Part shown: in pieces, positions 1 to 7,573 of the stretch
How positions within the stretch are numbered: the first letter of the stretch is position 1
How the letters are laid out: every line of letters starts with the position of its first letter
Assembly (NCBI GenBank): GCA_945787595.1
Contig: CALZJV010000155.1
Location: forward strand, 1-21,538
DNA length: 21,538 nt
Direction: 5' to 3'
Origin: an uncultured Desulfobacterales bacterium
Lineage (GTDB): Bacteria > Desulfobacterota > Desulfobacteria > Desulfobacterales > JAFDCJ01
The notes under the pieces: generated by a model
Seen by the model: the letters and a program-made list of their open reading frames with translations, nothing else
Databases searched by the model: none
Told to the model about the DNA's origin: nothing
Program-made: the position numbers and the translations under genes

Positions 1-603
1 CCGTTGCGGGCGAAATTGGTTAAGAGTTTAGCCCAACTGGATCGTTACCGCTGGAGCGGTCATGGTGTCTTGATGGGTATTATAAAAAATGACTGGCAGG
101 ATTGCGACTACGTTCTGAGATATTTTGGCAAGAAGGAAGGCGCGGCCAAGAAGGCATATCGCAACTATGTCAAAAAGGCCATCGATGAAGGTCGACGGCC
201 CGAGCTTGTTGGTGGAGGGCTAATCCGTTCCTTAGGTGGTTGGTCGGCTGTGAAAGCCATGCGTCGTTCAGGGGATCGCGAATTGTGTGATGAACGGATA
301 TTAGGCAGCGGTGAATTTGTCGAGCGGATCATTAAAGAAGCTGAAGCCAATATTCAATATCAACTGCCGGTCAGGGAACATCATCAAAAGATTGATGACT
401 TTATCATCCAAATATGTAGCAGTGAAAAGGTATCGATTGCAGAATTAAACACGGGCAGCCGGCGCAAGGAGGTAAGTGAGGTTCGGGCCCGGATTGCGAT
501 TGGACTGGTAAAGAGACATGGGGTTGCATTAGCCGAAGTTGCCAGGCGGGTTGGGGTATCCACCTCAGCCATATCAAAAATTCTAAAACGGGCACACCGA
601 TAA
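1..603 (+). CDS. REP-associated Y1-type transposase (RAYT), C-terminal part
   Basis: This is the last 200 codons of a gene that begins before the window; the frame is open from base 1, so the TTG at 4 is unlikely to be the true start. The opening residues (LRAKLVKSLAQLDRYRWSGH) match the segment that follows the catalytic Tyr region of IS200-like Y1 transposases of the REP-associated group, where the His-x-Asn-Pro strand leads into 'RxGLVxxLxxLdxYrWSGH'. The catalytic HUH and Tyr residues lie outside the window. The last 70 or so residues (about 130-199) read as a DnaA-C-like helix-turn-helix, with EVSEVRARIAI and a closing VARRVGVSTSAISKILKRA helix, an extension common in deltaproteobacterial RAYTs. 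These enzymes nick and join single-stranded DNA at palindromic repeats, which is notable given the repeats throughout the window. The gene ends in TAA with no clear terminator. Confidence 0.85.
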   Translation, partial: PLRAKLVKSLAQLDRYRWSGHGVLMGIIKNDWQDCDYVLRYFGKKEGAAKKAYRNYVKKAIDEGRRPELVGGGLIRSLGGWSAVKAMRRSGDRELCDERILGSGEFVERIIKEAEANIQYQLPVREHHQKIDDFIIQICSSEKVSIAELNTGSRRKEVSEVRARIAIGLVKRHGVALAEVARRVGVSTSAISKILKRAHR

Positions 604-648
604 GTCAATCAGATCAACAACGCCCCCTATTTTCCCCCAAAAAAAAAT

Positions 649-664
649 CCTGAAGCCTGACACC
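649..664. repeat. Single arm of the CTGACAC heptamer family behind the transposase gene
   Basis: Two 7-bp units, CTGAAGC and CTGACAC, followed by C, start 47 bp after the transposase stop codon. The same units (CTGACAC, CCGAAAC) make the arms of the perfect hairpin at 17577-17627. The remainder of the 143-bp gap (604-746) holds a short A-rich stretch and nothing else that I recognise. Confidence 0.5.
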
Positions 665-746
665 ATATACCCGCAAACTGGAAAAAAATCGGGATGAAAT
701 TTAGAGGACATGTTACGGGTGATTTTCACCAGCCCCCACCTTGTTC

Positions 747-2477
747 CTAATCCGCTGTCAATTCCATTTGGCGCTGATAAAGCCGGCTGTAAAGGCCGCC
801 GCGCTGCATCAGTTCAGCGTGATTGCCGGTTTCAACGAGTCTGCCGGAATCCAGGACCAAAATTTTGTCTGCATTGCGAATCGTGCTCAGGCGGTGAGCA
901 ATGACCAGAGCCGTGCGCCCTTTTAAAACTCTTTCTAAAGCCTGCTGAATCAAGTACTCGGCTTCGGCATCGACAGACGAGGTGGCCTCGTCCAAAATGA
1001 GAATTTTCGGATCGGCCAGAATCGCCCGGGCCAAGGCAAGTCGCTGTTTCTGCCCGCCGCTTAACTTGACGCCACGTTCCCCCAGCTCAGTATCGAAGCC
1101 CTCGGGCAGCTTTGTAATGAAATCATGGGCATTGGCTGTCCTGACGGCGGCAATTAGCTCATCTGCGGTGGCATCCGGTTTGCCGTAAAGCAGGTTTTGG
1201 GTGACGGTATTGTTAAACAGGAATGAATCCTGCAGCACTACTGCTACCTGGCGTCGCAGCGATGCCAGTTTAATATCGCGAAGATTATAACCGTCAACGG
1301 TAACTTGTCCCTGGATGGGATCATAAAATCTGCAGATCAGATTGGCAATACTGGTTTTGCCGGCTCCGCTGGGGCCGACCAGGGCGACCATTTCTCCCGG
1401 CGCCATTTTGAAACTGATGGTATGCAAAACCCGGTCACCGGTACCATAGCGAAAAGTAACCTGATCGAATACCATTTCTCCTTGGATGGCGGGCAGATCC
1501 ATCGCATCCGGTGCGTCTTTGACCTCGGTTATTTCATCCAGCAATTCAAATATCCGCTCACCCGCTGCGATGGCTTCCTGAAAAATGTTGTCCACCTCCG
1601 TCAGACGATTGATGGGTTCATAAAAAGAGGCAATATAGGCCAGAAACGCCACCAGTGTACCCAGTGTCAATTGGCCGCGCACAACCATCACGGCTCCGAT
1701 GCCCAGCACTGCAACGGCTCCCATGGCGCTCACAAAACGAATGGTCGGGAAAAAAACGGACCAGTAACGAATCCCTTTTACCCGGGCGTGATAATAGCGT
1801 TCGCTTTCGGCCGCAAAGCGCTTTCGTTCCAGATCTTCGCGGGCAAACGCCTGAATGACCTGAATGCCGGAAAGGTTGTCCTGGAGTTTGGCATTGATGT
1901 TGCCCAGCCGGGCCCGCACCCCGCGGTAGACAGGCCGTATTTTCGTGTTGTAATGCCGCAATGCCAGGGCCAGTATGGGAATCGGAATCACGACCAGGGC
2001 GGCCAAGCGGTAATCCAGCACGAAGAGAATTAGGGAACCACCTGCCAACCGGATCAAATCCACGGCCGTGAGCGCTGAACCATGGGTGACAAAATGTTCC
2101 AGCGCGCTGAGATCATTGGTAACCCGAGACATAAGCTCCCCGGTTGAAGTTCGCTCGAAAAAGGAAAGAGACATTTTTTGCAGATAGGCATACAGCCGGA
2201 TACGCAGGTCCAGGATAAACTTTTCGCCCAGGGTGTGGCGCACATAGTTGTCGCCGATCTGAACCACCTGATGGAGGGCATAGGCGGCAATCAAACCGAT
2301 GATTAAAACTGACAGGAAACTCAAATCGCGCGCGGTGATAACCTCATCCACTATCGATTTTTGAAAAAGCGGCGGCACCAGTTCCAATCCGGCGCGTCCC
2401 ACCAGCAAAACAGCGCTGATGATGATGGTCTTCCAGTAGGGGGTTAGTAGAAGAAAAAGCCTTTTAAGAATCGGCAT
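747..2477 (-). CDS. MsbA-like ABC exporter, fused membrane and ATPase domains
   Basis: A 576-residue half-transporter that would work as a homodimer in the inner membrane, exporting a lipid or hydrophobic compound; the substrate cannot be told. Residues about 10-300 are the six-helix type 1 exporter membrane domain, including the conserved 'SFFERTSTGELMSRVTND' coupling region. The nucleotide-binding domain follows, with Walker A GPSGAGKTS (368-376), Q-loop VVLQDSFLF, signature LSGGQ (472-476), Walker B ILILDEATS (492-500) and switch His528 in IAHRLST. All catalytic elements are intact. I chose the ATG at 2477 because AGGA sits 8 nt upstream; a TTG 33 nt further out lacks this. It stands alone, with a 143-bp gap on its 3' side and a 432-bp gap on its 5' side, so it is probably a single-gene unit. 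Confidence 0.93.
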   Translation of the reverse strand: MPILKRLFLLLTPYWKTIIISAVLLVGRAGLELVPPLFQKSIVDEVITARDLSFLSVLIIGLIAAYALHQVVQIGDNYVRHTLGEKFILDLRIRLYAYLQKMSLSFFERTSTGELMSRVTNDLSALEHFVTHGSALTAVDLIRLAGGSLILFVLDYRLAALVVIPIPILALALRHYNTKIRPVYRGVRARLGNINAKLQDNLSGIQVIQAFAREDLERKRFAAESERYYHARVKGIRYWSVFFPTIRFVSAMGAVAVLGIGAVMVVRGQLTLGTLVAFLAYIASFYEPINRLTEVDNIFQEAIAAGERIFELLDEITEVKDAPDAMDLPAIQGEMVFDQVTFRYGTGDRVLHTISFKMAPGEMVALVGPSGAGKTSIANLICRFYDPIQGQVTVDGYNLRDIKLASLRRQVAVVLQDSFLFNNTVTQNLLYGKPDATADELIAAVRTANAHDFITKLPEGFDTELGERGVKLSGGQKQRLALARAILADPKILILDEATSSVDAEAEYLIQQALERVLKGRTALVIAHRLSTIRNADKILVLDSGRLVETGNHAELMQRGGLYSRLYQRQMELTAD

Positions 2478-2630
2478 ATAATGGTTCCTGATTTCACACC
2501 TATGTTGCAACCTTGGTGTTCAATTGTCGATGACGTCCACTGAAGAAAAAAGGTGAAATCTTTCCTGCGGCAGGGAGTATAAATAAAGATTATGGGCGTG
2601 TAAAGTGTTGTTTTGTTTCTATAGCAGACC

Positions 2631-2654
2631 GGGTTTTTGAAAGCTCAGAAACCC
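2631..2654. other. Ten-base-pair hairpin in the gap before the ABC exporter gene
   Basis: GGGTTTTTGA and TCAGAAACCC pair over ten positions (one T-G wobble) around an AAGC loop, followed on the plus strand by CCC and four T. It resembles a weak intrinsic terminator, but no plus-strand gene ends here and on the minus strand no T-run follows, so function is uncertain. Apart from this and two repeats (2712-2786, 2855-2912), the gap 2478-2909 holds nothing that I recognise. Confidence 0.3.
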
Positions 2655-2711
2655 CCCTTTTATGGCCGCAAAAAGGCGCAAGAAGCACAAAAATGAAACT
2701 TCATTCATTTA

Positions 2712-2786
2712 GACAGGATTTACAGGATTAACAGGATTTTTTTTGCTCAGTCTGGTTATATCCTGTCCATCCAGTTGATCCTGTCA
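2712..2786. repeat. Nonamer palindrome, ACAGGATT family, copy 1
   Basis: The left arm is three adjacent 9-bp units, GACAGGATT, TACAGGATT and AACAGGATT (2712-2738). After a 21-bp T-rich spacer comes the right arm, three 9-bp units in the opposite sense: ATCCTGTCC, ATCCAGTTG, ATCCTGTCA (2760-2786). A second copy with the same architecture is at 9067-9141. Both lie past the 3' end of one minus-strand gene and before the next. Confidence 0.85.
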
Positions 2787-2854
2787 GAAAAATAAAATTG
2801 CATTTCGTTAAGTTTTTTATTCGATTAGACTGGCCGTTTTTTTGGCCGGCGGCA

Positions 2855-2912
2855 GGGCTGAAACCTAAAGTTCCTTACAACATTTGGTCAGAAAAAACCC
2901 GATAAGGACCTA
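2855..2912. repeat. 58-bp dispersed repeat, copy 1, ending on the ferredoxin stop codon
   Basis: This 58-bp segment aligns without gaps to 17887-17944 at roughly four-fifths identity by eye, sharing GGGCTGA at one end and CCCGATAAGG ending in CCTA at the other. A more diverged version is at 9213-9262. Here its last bases (CTA on the plus strand) form the TAG stop of the ferredoxin gene. Confidence 0.65.
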
Positions 2913-3251
2913 CCGTGGCGACCAGAGCACCATGCGTGGCTTTTTTCCGAGCTGCTTGGACAACTCTTCCAGGGGTCCCCATTGGATAACGCCGGCCATG
3001 CAGTGCTGAACGCAGGACGGCCGAAGGCCTTTTTTGGTGCGCGGTGCACAAAGGACGCACAATTCGGTTGGAAACGGCAAAAAGCAAAGATAGGCCTTGC
3101 CTTTGGGCAGCGGTTGTACCTGCTCGATGACCTGCATGCCGGACGATCCCGCTTCGTGACCGTATTCCTGGCAACAGGCCACCCGGCAGGCATAGCAGCC
3201 GGTACAGTATTCGTAATCGATTAAAAGACCATGTTGCGGTTTTTTAGCCAT
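2910..3251 (-). CDS. Dicluster 4Fe-4S ferredoxin, probable partner of the molybdopterin enzyme
   Basis: A 113-residue cytoplasmic electron-transfer protein. Two cysteine sets are visible: C16-x2-C19-x2-C22-x3-C26 near the N terminus and C65-x2-C68-x11-C80-x3-C84 further on, the pattern of two [4Fe-4S] clusters as in the electron-transfer subunits of DMSO-reductase-family enzymes. It is shorter than the usual four-cluster subunits (about 200 residues), so it carries only two centres; C27 and C56 are extra. The ATG at 3251 has AGGAG 9 nt upstream. It follows the molybdopterin enzyme on the same strand after a 285-bp gap that contains a palindromic repeat, so the two are probably functionally paired even if not tightly co-transcribed. 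The stop codon falls in a dispersed repeat. Confidence 0.85.
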   Translation of the reverse strand: MAKKPQHGLLIDYEYCTGCYACRVACCQEYGHEAGSSGMQVIEQVQPLPKGKAYLCFLPFPTELCVLCAPRTKKGLRPSCVQHCMAGVIQWGPLEELSKQLGKKPRMVLWSPR

Positions 3252-3342
3252 AACTTATTGCTCCTTGTTTTACTTTGTCACATCATCAGATAAAATTATT
3301 TTATATAAATTTCAAAAAATATGATTTTGATGGAGAAAATGA

Positions 3343-3466
3343 TCTAAAATTTAAAATGAACTAAAATGAGCTAAAATTGTGGTATTCTGTCAATTTTATT
3401 AAAACAGATAGCGCGTGGCGCTTCCTTAATTTTAGTCATTTTAGGCAATTTAGGTCACTTTAGGCA
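3343..3466. repeat. TTTAGG-family palindrome (9-10-bp units), copy 1
   Basis: The left arm (about 3343-3378) repeats CTAAAATGA-like units at 9-10 bp spacing. The right arm (about 3430-3466) repeats the complement: TTTAGTCAT, TTTAGGCAA, TTTAGGTCA, then CTTTAGGCA. The centre holds a small perfect hairpin, AGCGC-GTG-GCGCT (3410-3422). One arm of the same family recurs at 15501-15555. The element fills most of the ferredoxin-molybdopterin enzyme gap; the rest of the gap is AT-rich with no recognised signal. Confidence 0.75.
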
Positions 3467-3536
3467 TTCGTTTGTAACGCTATATCGATCTTTTATATCA
3501 AAGGGTTGAAGTAAAAGTAAATATGACAAAGCAGAA

Positions 3537-5969
3537 CTAAGTACCTCTTTTATATATGCGGCATAGATTGTGTTTAATCGGGGCGCCCAGCCCGTCTTTA
3601 CCCTGATCACCCATCGGCAATAGCATATTGATGTTATGTTCCCATGTTCCGAAAAGTTCCGGCTCGGCGCCCTTTTTCTCCGGATACCACCAGGCGTGGG
3701 TGGCCATCACCATCCAGGGCGGCACCACCAGCGTCACCTTGGCCTTGAAGCGGGCCCGTCCCATCCAGTTTTCAACCCACACCCACTCACCGCTGCCGAT
3801 ATCATGCTGTTTGGCGGTCTCCGGGTGTATCTCCACGACAGGGTCCGGGTCAATGGTTCTCAACCAGGGTATCTGGCGGTGCTCGGAGTGAAAGTAGACC
3901 GGAGACCTGCGGCCCGTGGAAAGGATGAGCGGATACTCTTTTGCCAGGTCCGGGCGGCTTACCGGCGTCCAGGGCGGTTCCTCGTGGTGGGGCAGCGGGT
4001 CAAGACGCCAATCTTCACGCAGCGTGGAATATAGTTCGAAAAGACCGGTCGGTGTGGTGAAGCCCGGCTTGCCGTCCGGGCGCAGCAGGCCCTTTTCATG
4101 TCGGTGATAAGGAACGCTCGGATGCCCTTCGGGAGCAAGCGCCCAAACTTTTTCCTGAAGCTGTTTGTAAGACATCCCCGAAGGCTTGATAATCTCGTCG
4201 TAAAGCTCGTGGACCGTGCGCCATTTGAAATCCGGGTCGAATCGACGGGCCAGCTCGAAGTTGATCTCCACATCCGGTTTACAATCCTCGACTGAAAGGG
4301 CTTTGTTGATACTTTGAAGCGGCACCCACCAGCTACGCACACCGTCTTTCTCTAAAAAGGTAGCTGCCGGCAAAACCACATCGGCATACTGGGTGGTGGC
4401 ATTGGGAAACAGGTCCACCGCCACGATAAAATCCAGTTTCTGCAAGGCTTCCCGCCAGCGCTTGGGATCCAGACCGATGTTGCCCAAAAGGTTGCAGGTT
4501 TGGATCCACAGTCCTTTGATTGGGTAAGGCTTTTCGCTGAATATCTGCTCCAACGTGAGATCAGTTTGCGTCCGCCAAACGAAACGGTTAAACGGCCCGT
4601 AGCGGTCGGCACCGATGCGGGGTTTGTCCTGCGCCTTGTCTTTGAGCTTGATGACACCTTCAGCGCCGGGCAGGGCATAGGCCACCGCATTGAAAGCCGG
4701 ACGGGTAAAAACGTTGCCGCCGGGAACATCGAGATTGCCTGTGATGGCCCAAAGGGTGGCGATGGCATGGCACAGGGGTGAGATACCGGGTGTCATATCA
4801 ATGGGCACCCCCCAGTGGATGGAGGCCGGTTTGCTGTTGGCGTAAAGCCGTGCGGCGGCCTGGATATCTCTGGCAGGTACTCCCGTGATCCTTTCGACCT
4901 CATCCAGAGGATATTCTTCCACCCGAGCTTGTAGACCATCCCACACCGTTTTGCATTTGATGATGGAACCATCGGCCAGGCGGACCTCAATCCAGCCGGA
5001 AAGGGCGCAAGCCGGGTTCGTTTCCGAGTAAACCACAGCCCTGGTGTCCCAGACCACCGGTGCCTCTTTCCGCCTATCCCAGGCCAGATAATTTGTTTCC
5101 GAACCGGTTGCTTTTAAATCCGACTCGCGTAAAAGCGTGCCGGTGTCTTCCCGGATTAGATGAGGGCCGTTGGTCCAGCGCTTGACCCAGCTGCGATCAT
5201 AAAGCTTTTCATCCAGAACCACTCTGAGCAATCCCATGGCCAGGGCAGCATCGGCGCCCGGCCTGACTCTTAGCCAATGCTTGGCCCGCGAGGCAAAGAA
5301 GGAAAGCCGGGGATCAATGGCGATGATCTTGGTGCCTTTCTTCATGAGATCAATGATCCAGTGACCGAAAAGATTGTCCGGGCAGGTTGCAGGGATGTTA
5401 TAACCCCAAATAATCATGCATTCCGGTACCTTATATCGCGGGTCGTCGTAGCGTTTTTCAAGCCATTGGCCGGCATCAAATACGCAGAAATCCCCCTGAA
5501 CAGCATCAATGGCAGCAATTCTGGGACTGTAGCAGGCATTGCCGGAAAGGGCGAACATGACGTTGGGACTTCCAAAGGCATAGGCCAGCATACAAATCCA
5601 GGGTCCGATATCCCGGCCGGTACCCATGGAAAAAACGACCGATTCCGGGCCGTGCTCCTGCCGGATTTTTTTCATGCGTGCCTCAATTAAGTCGAAGGCT
5701 TCATCCCAGCTGATCTCCTCCCACTTACCTTCCCCGCGCTCACCGATTCTGCGGAGCGGCTTTCTAAGCCTGTCGGGGTTCTCGACATACTGGGTCATCG
5801 CCAATGCTCTGGCGCACAATCGTCCCTGGTTCCAGGGATGGTCGGGGTCACCTTCAATTTTAACCAATTTCCCGTCTTTGATGTGTGCCAGCACCCCACA
5901 ACCGCCATGACAGCCGGGTCCGGCAGACCAGGTGGTTGTGCGTACGATGTTGCTTCCGCTATTGCTCAT
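3537..5969 (-). CDS. Molybdopterin-dependent oxidoreductase catalytic subunit (DMSO reductase superfamily)
   Basis: An 810-residue enzyme expected to hold a bis-pyranopterin Mo or W cofactor. Order: Fe-S/N-terminal domain (about 10-62, with CHGGCGV, KIEGDPDHP and GRLCARA), central molybdopterin domain (about 65-650), and C-terminal dinucleotide-binding domain (about 675-800, from YPLILSTGRRSPVYFHSEHRQ). Cys146 in SGNACYSPR is the likely metal ligand. The Fe-S site shows C20-x3-C24-x27-C52, but the first cysteine of the usual C-x2-C-x3-C-x27-C set is absent (Gly17). There is no Tat signal, so it is cytoplasmic. The start at 5969 is chosen because AGGAG sits 7 nt upstream; a GTG 42 nt further out has no such site. 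It is distantly like acetylene hydratase, thiosulfate/polysulfide reductases and similar enzymes; the substrate cannot be assigned. The ferredoxin at 2910-3251 is the likely redox partner. Confidence 0.9.
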   Translation of the reverse strand: MSNSGSNIVRTTTWSAGPGCHGGCGVLAHIKDGKLVKIEGDPDHPWNQGRLCARALAMTQYVENPDRLRKPLRRIGERGEGKWEEISWDEAFDLIEARMKKIRQEHGPESVVFSMGTGRDIGPWICMLAYAFGSPNVMFALSGNACYSPRIAAIDAVQGDFCVFDAGQWLEKRYDDPRYKVPECMIIWGYNIPATCPDNLFGHWIIDLMKKGTKIIAIDPRLSFFASRAKHWLRVRPGADAALAMGLLRVVLDEKLYDRSWVKRWTNGPHLIREDTGTLLRESDLKATGSETNYLAWDRRKEAPVVWDTRAVVYSETNPACALSGWIEVRLADGSIIKCKTVWDGLQARVEEYPLDEVERITGVPARDIQAAARLYANSKPASIHWGVPIDMTPGISPLCHAIATLWAITGNLDVPGGNVFTRPAFNAVAYALPGAEGVIKLKDKAQDKPRIGADRYGPFNRFVWRTQTDLTLEQIFSEKPYPIKGLWIQTCNLLGNIGLDPKRWREALQKLDFIVAVDLFPNATTQYADVVLPAATFLEKDGVRSWWVPLQSINKALSVEDCKPDVEINFELARRFDPDFKWRTVHELYDEIIKPSGMSYKQLQEKVWALAPEGHPSVPYHRHEKGLLRPDGKPGFTTPTGLFELYSTLREDWRLDPLPHHEEPPWTPVSRPDLAKEYPLILSTGRRSPVYFHSEHRQIPWLRTIDPDPVVEIHPETAKQHDIGSGEWVWVENWMGRARFKAKVTLVVPPWMVMATHAWWYPEKKGAEPELFGTWEHNINMLLPMGDQGKDGLGAPIKHNLCRIYKRGT

Positions 5970-6069
5970 TTCCATTCTCCTGTCCCGTATAAAACTACGC
6001 CAAAACGGCACGGTTTCTTGATGATTAGACTGGCCGCTTCGAAGGCCTGGATTAAACAGCGAACCGCAG

Positions 6070-6197
6070 AATGACGAATGACGATTTTCGATTGACGAAT
6101 TGAGGATGTCGCTTCGCTCTGTCCTTTTAAAAAATATGATAGAAAGAATTCCTTAATTCGTCATTTGTCATTCGCTATTCGTCATTCGTTATTCGCT
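6070..6197. repeat. Heptamer palindrome, AATGACG family, copy 1
   Basis: The left arm is four 7-bp units, AATGACG, AATGACG, ATTTTCG, ATTGACG (6070-6097). The right arm is six units of the complement, ATTCGTC, ATTTGTC, ATTCGCT, ATTCGTC, ATTCGTT, ATTCGCT (6156-6197). Between them is a 58-bp core containing GGATGTCGCTTCGCTCTG (6104-6121) and AGAAAGAATTCC. The core and left arm recur at 17701-17777. The 347-bp gap between the molybdopterin enzyme and the maturase gene otherwise holds a few bases (GATTAGACTGGCCG, 6024-6037) that also occur at 2823-2836. Confidence 0.88.
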
Positions 6198-6316
6198 TTT
6201 GTTAGCGTTTCTTTCCCGTTCAGACTGGCCGCTGTTCAGATTAAGGGCGGCGTTTATAGGAGTATTTCTGAGATCTCCCGCTCCGCAGCAGGATCGTCCC
6301 CGGGACTTCATCCCTT

Positions 6317-7573
6317 CTATGGGCCGCAGCATTTTTTATATTTTCTGCCACTGCCGCATGGGCAGGGCTGGTTACGCCCTGTGCGGGGTACCACCCTGTG
6401 GCGACCGGCTTCTAACCTGAGCATCCTTTGATCGGCACGGATCCGGCTTTCACGGATTCCGTCTGCAATGTCCTGCAGTTTATCCCGGGTGTGTCGTATC
6501 AGTTGTTGCCAGCCGGAACACAGCCAACTGATATTGCGCGCCTCGGAATTTCCGTAAAGGCGATTTTTCAGGCAGTCTCCCATGCAAAGATCCCGGCAGT
6601 CGCAGGTCATACAGGCCGGGTTGCAGCGGGATTTCTGATGGCCAAAGTCCTTATAAAGCGTTGAAGTCAGGGCATATCCCCATGACATATCCCTAATATT
6701 GCCGATTTTCAAGTCTTCTCTGACGAAAAAATCACACGGATAAATATCTCCATTGTATTCCACCACGAAATACTGGCAGCAATTATCTCCCAAAGTACAA
6801 ATGTTGCACGAACCGTCTACGAGTTTTTGTAGAATGGAATCAAAGTAGCGGACCGAAACGGTCCGGCGGTCCCGATAATACCACAGGTCGAAAATTTCAC
6901 ACATAAAATCGCCCCATTGCCGGTCCGTTATGGCAAAGGGCAGAAGGTCTCCCTTTGAATCGAATTCCACACAGGGTATGTACTGATGATAGTGAAAACC
7001 CTGATCGACCAAATAGCGGTAGACCTCTTTTGCCTGCTGTACGTTGGCCCGGCTAACCAGAACCAGTATATTGAATTCAACCTGGTGGCGTACGAGGCGG
7101 TTGATCCCTTTCAAAACGGCTGCGTGGGAAGGACCCCCTCCTGCGGACCGTCTGTAGCGATCGTGCAGGTGCGCCGGACCGTCGAGGCTGCATCCGATGA
7201 GAAACCGGTAGCGGGCAAAATGCTCGGCCGCCGCATCGTCAATTAAGGTCGCATTTGTTTGGATTCCGTTTGCAATCCGGGTGCCGGCCCGGCCGTGCTT
7301 TTTTTGAAGATCGGTAATTTTGCGAAAAAAATTGACGCCCATGAGCAGCGGCTCACCGCCCTGCCAACCGAATGTGTAGACAGGCTGATCGGTGGAAAGA
7401 TATCAACGGATCATTTTTTCAATTACGGTTTCAGGCATACGGTGTTTGGTGCTGTCGGGATAGAGGCGGCATTTATCAAGATAAAAGCAGTAGGTACAAC
7501 GAAGATTACAGTCCGCAGACGCCGGTTTTACAAGTAAAAAGAACGGTTTCAACGTGACCGCCGACTTATTCAC
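6317..7573 (-). pseudogene. Anaerobic sulfatase-maturating enzyme (anSME), radical SAM/SPASM, with in-frame TGA
   Basis: A radical SAM enzyme that oxidises the active-site Cys of a sulfatase to formylglycine. The N-terminal piece (7403-7573) has KPASADCNLRCTYCFYL with the C22-x3-C26-x2-C29 cluster motif. An in-frame TGA follows at 7405-7403, after EKMIR. The same frame then continues YLSTDQPVYTFGWQGGEPL without shift to the end, so a single stop codon splits an otherwise complete 418-codon gene. The SPASM region carries CQYFVVEYNGDIYPCDFFV (the Cys-Asp pair expected of anSME) and a cysteine-rich CNPACMTCDCRDLCMGDC segment. The tail adds a SEC-C zinc motif, QPCPCGSGRKYKKCCG. The probable start is GTG at 7573, overlapping the sulfatase stop by 8 bases (GTGAATAA), implying translational coupling with its substrate. 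A nonsense mutation is most likely; selenocysteine or sequence error are alternatives. Confidence 0.85.

Noticed and set aside
1305..2033. 242-codon plus-strand open frame within the ABC exporter gene
   Set aside because: It is antisense to an intact, motif-complete gene; its translation shows no domain and no ribosome site, so it is a shadow.
2631..2654. Intrinsic terminator for the ferredoxin gene
   Set aside because: On the minus strand the stem is not followed by a T-run and it lies 250 bp past the stop codon; kept only as an unassigned hairpin.
5970..6011. Upstream GTG start for the molybdopterin enzyme
   Set aside because: It adds 14 residues that do not look like a Tat or Sec signal and has no ribosome site, while AGGAG precedes the ATG at 5969.
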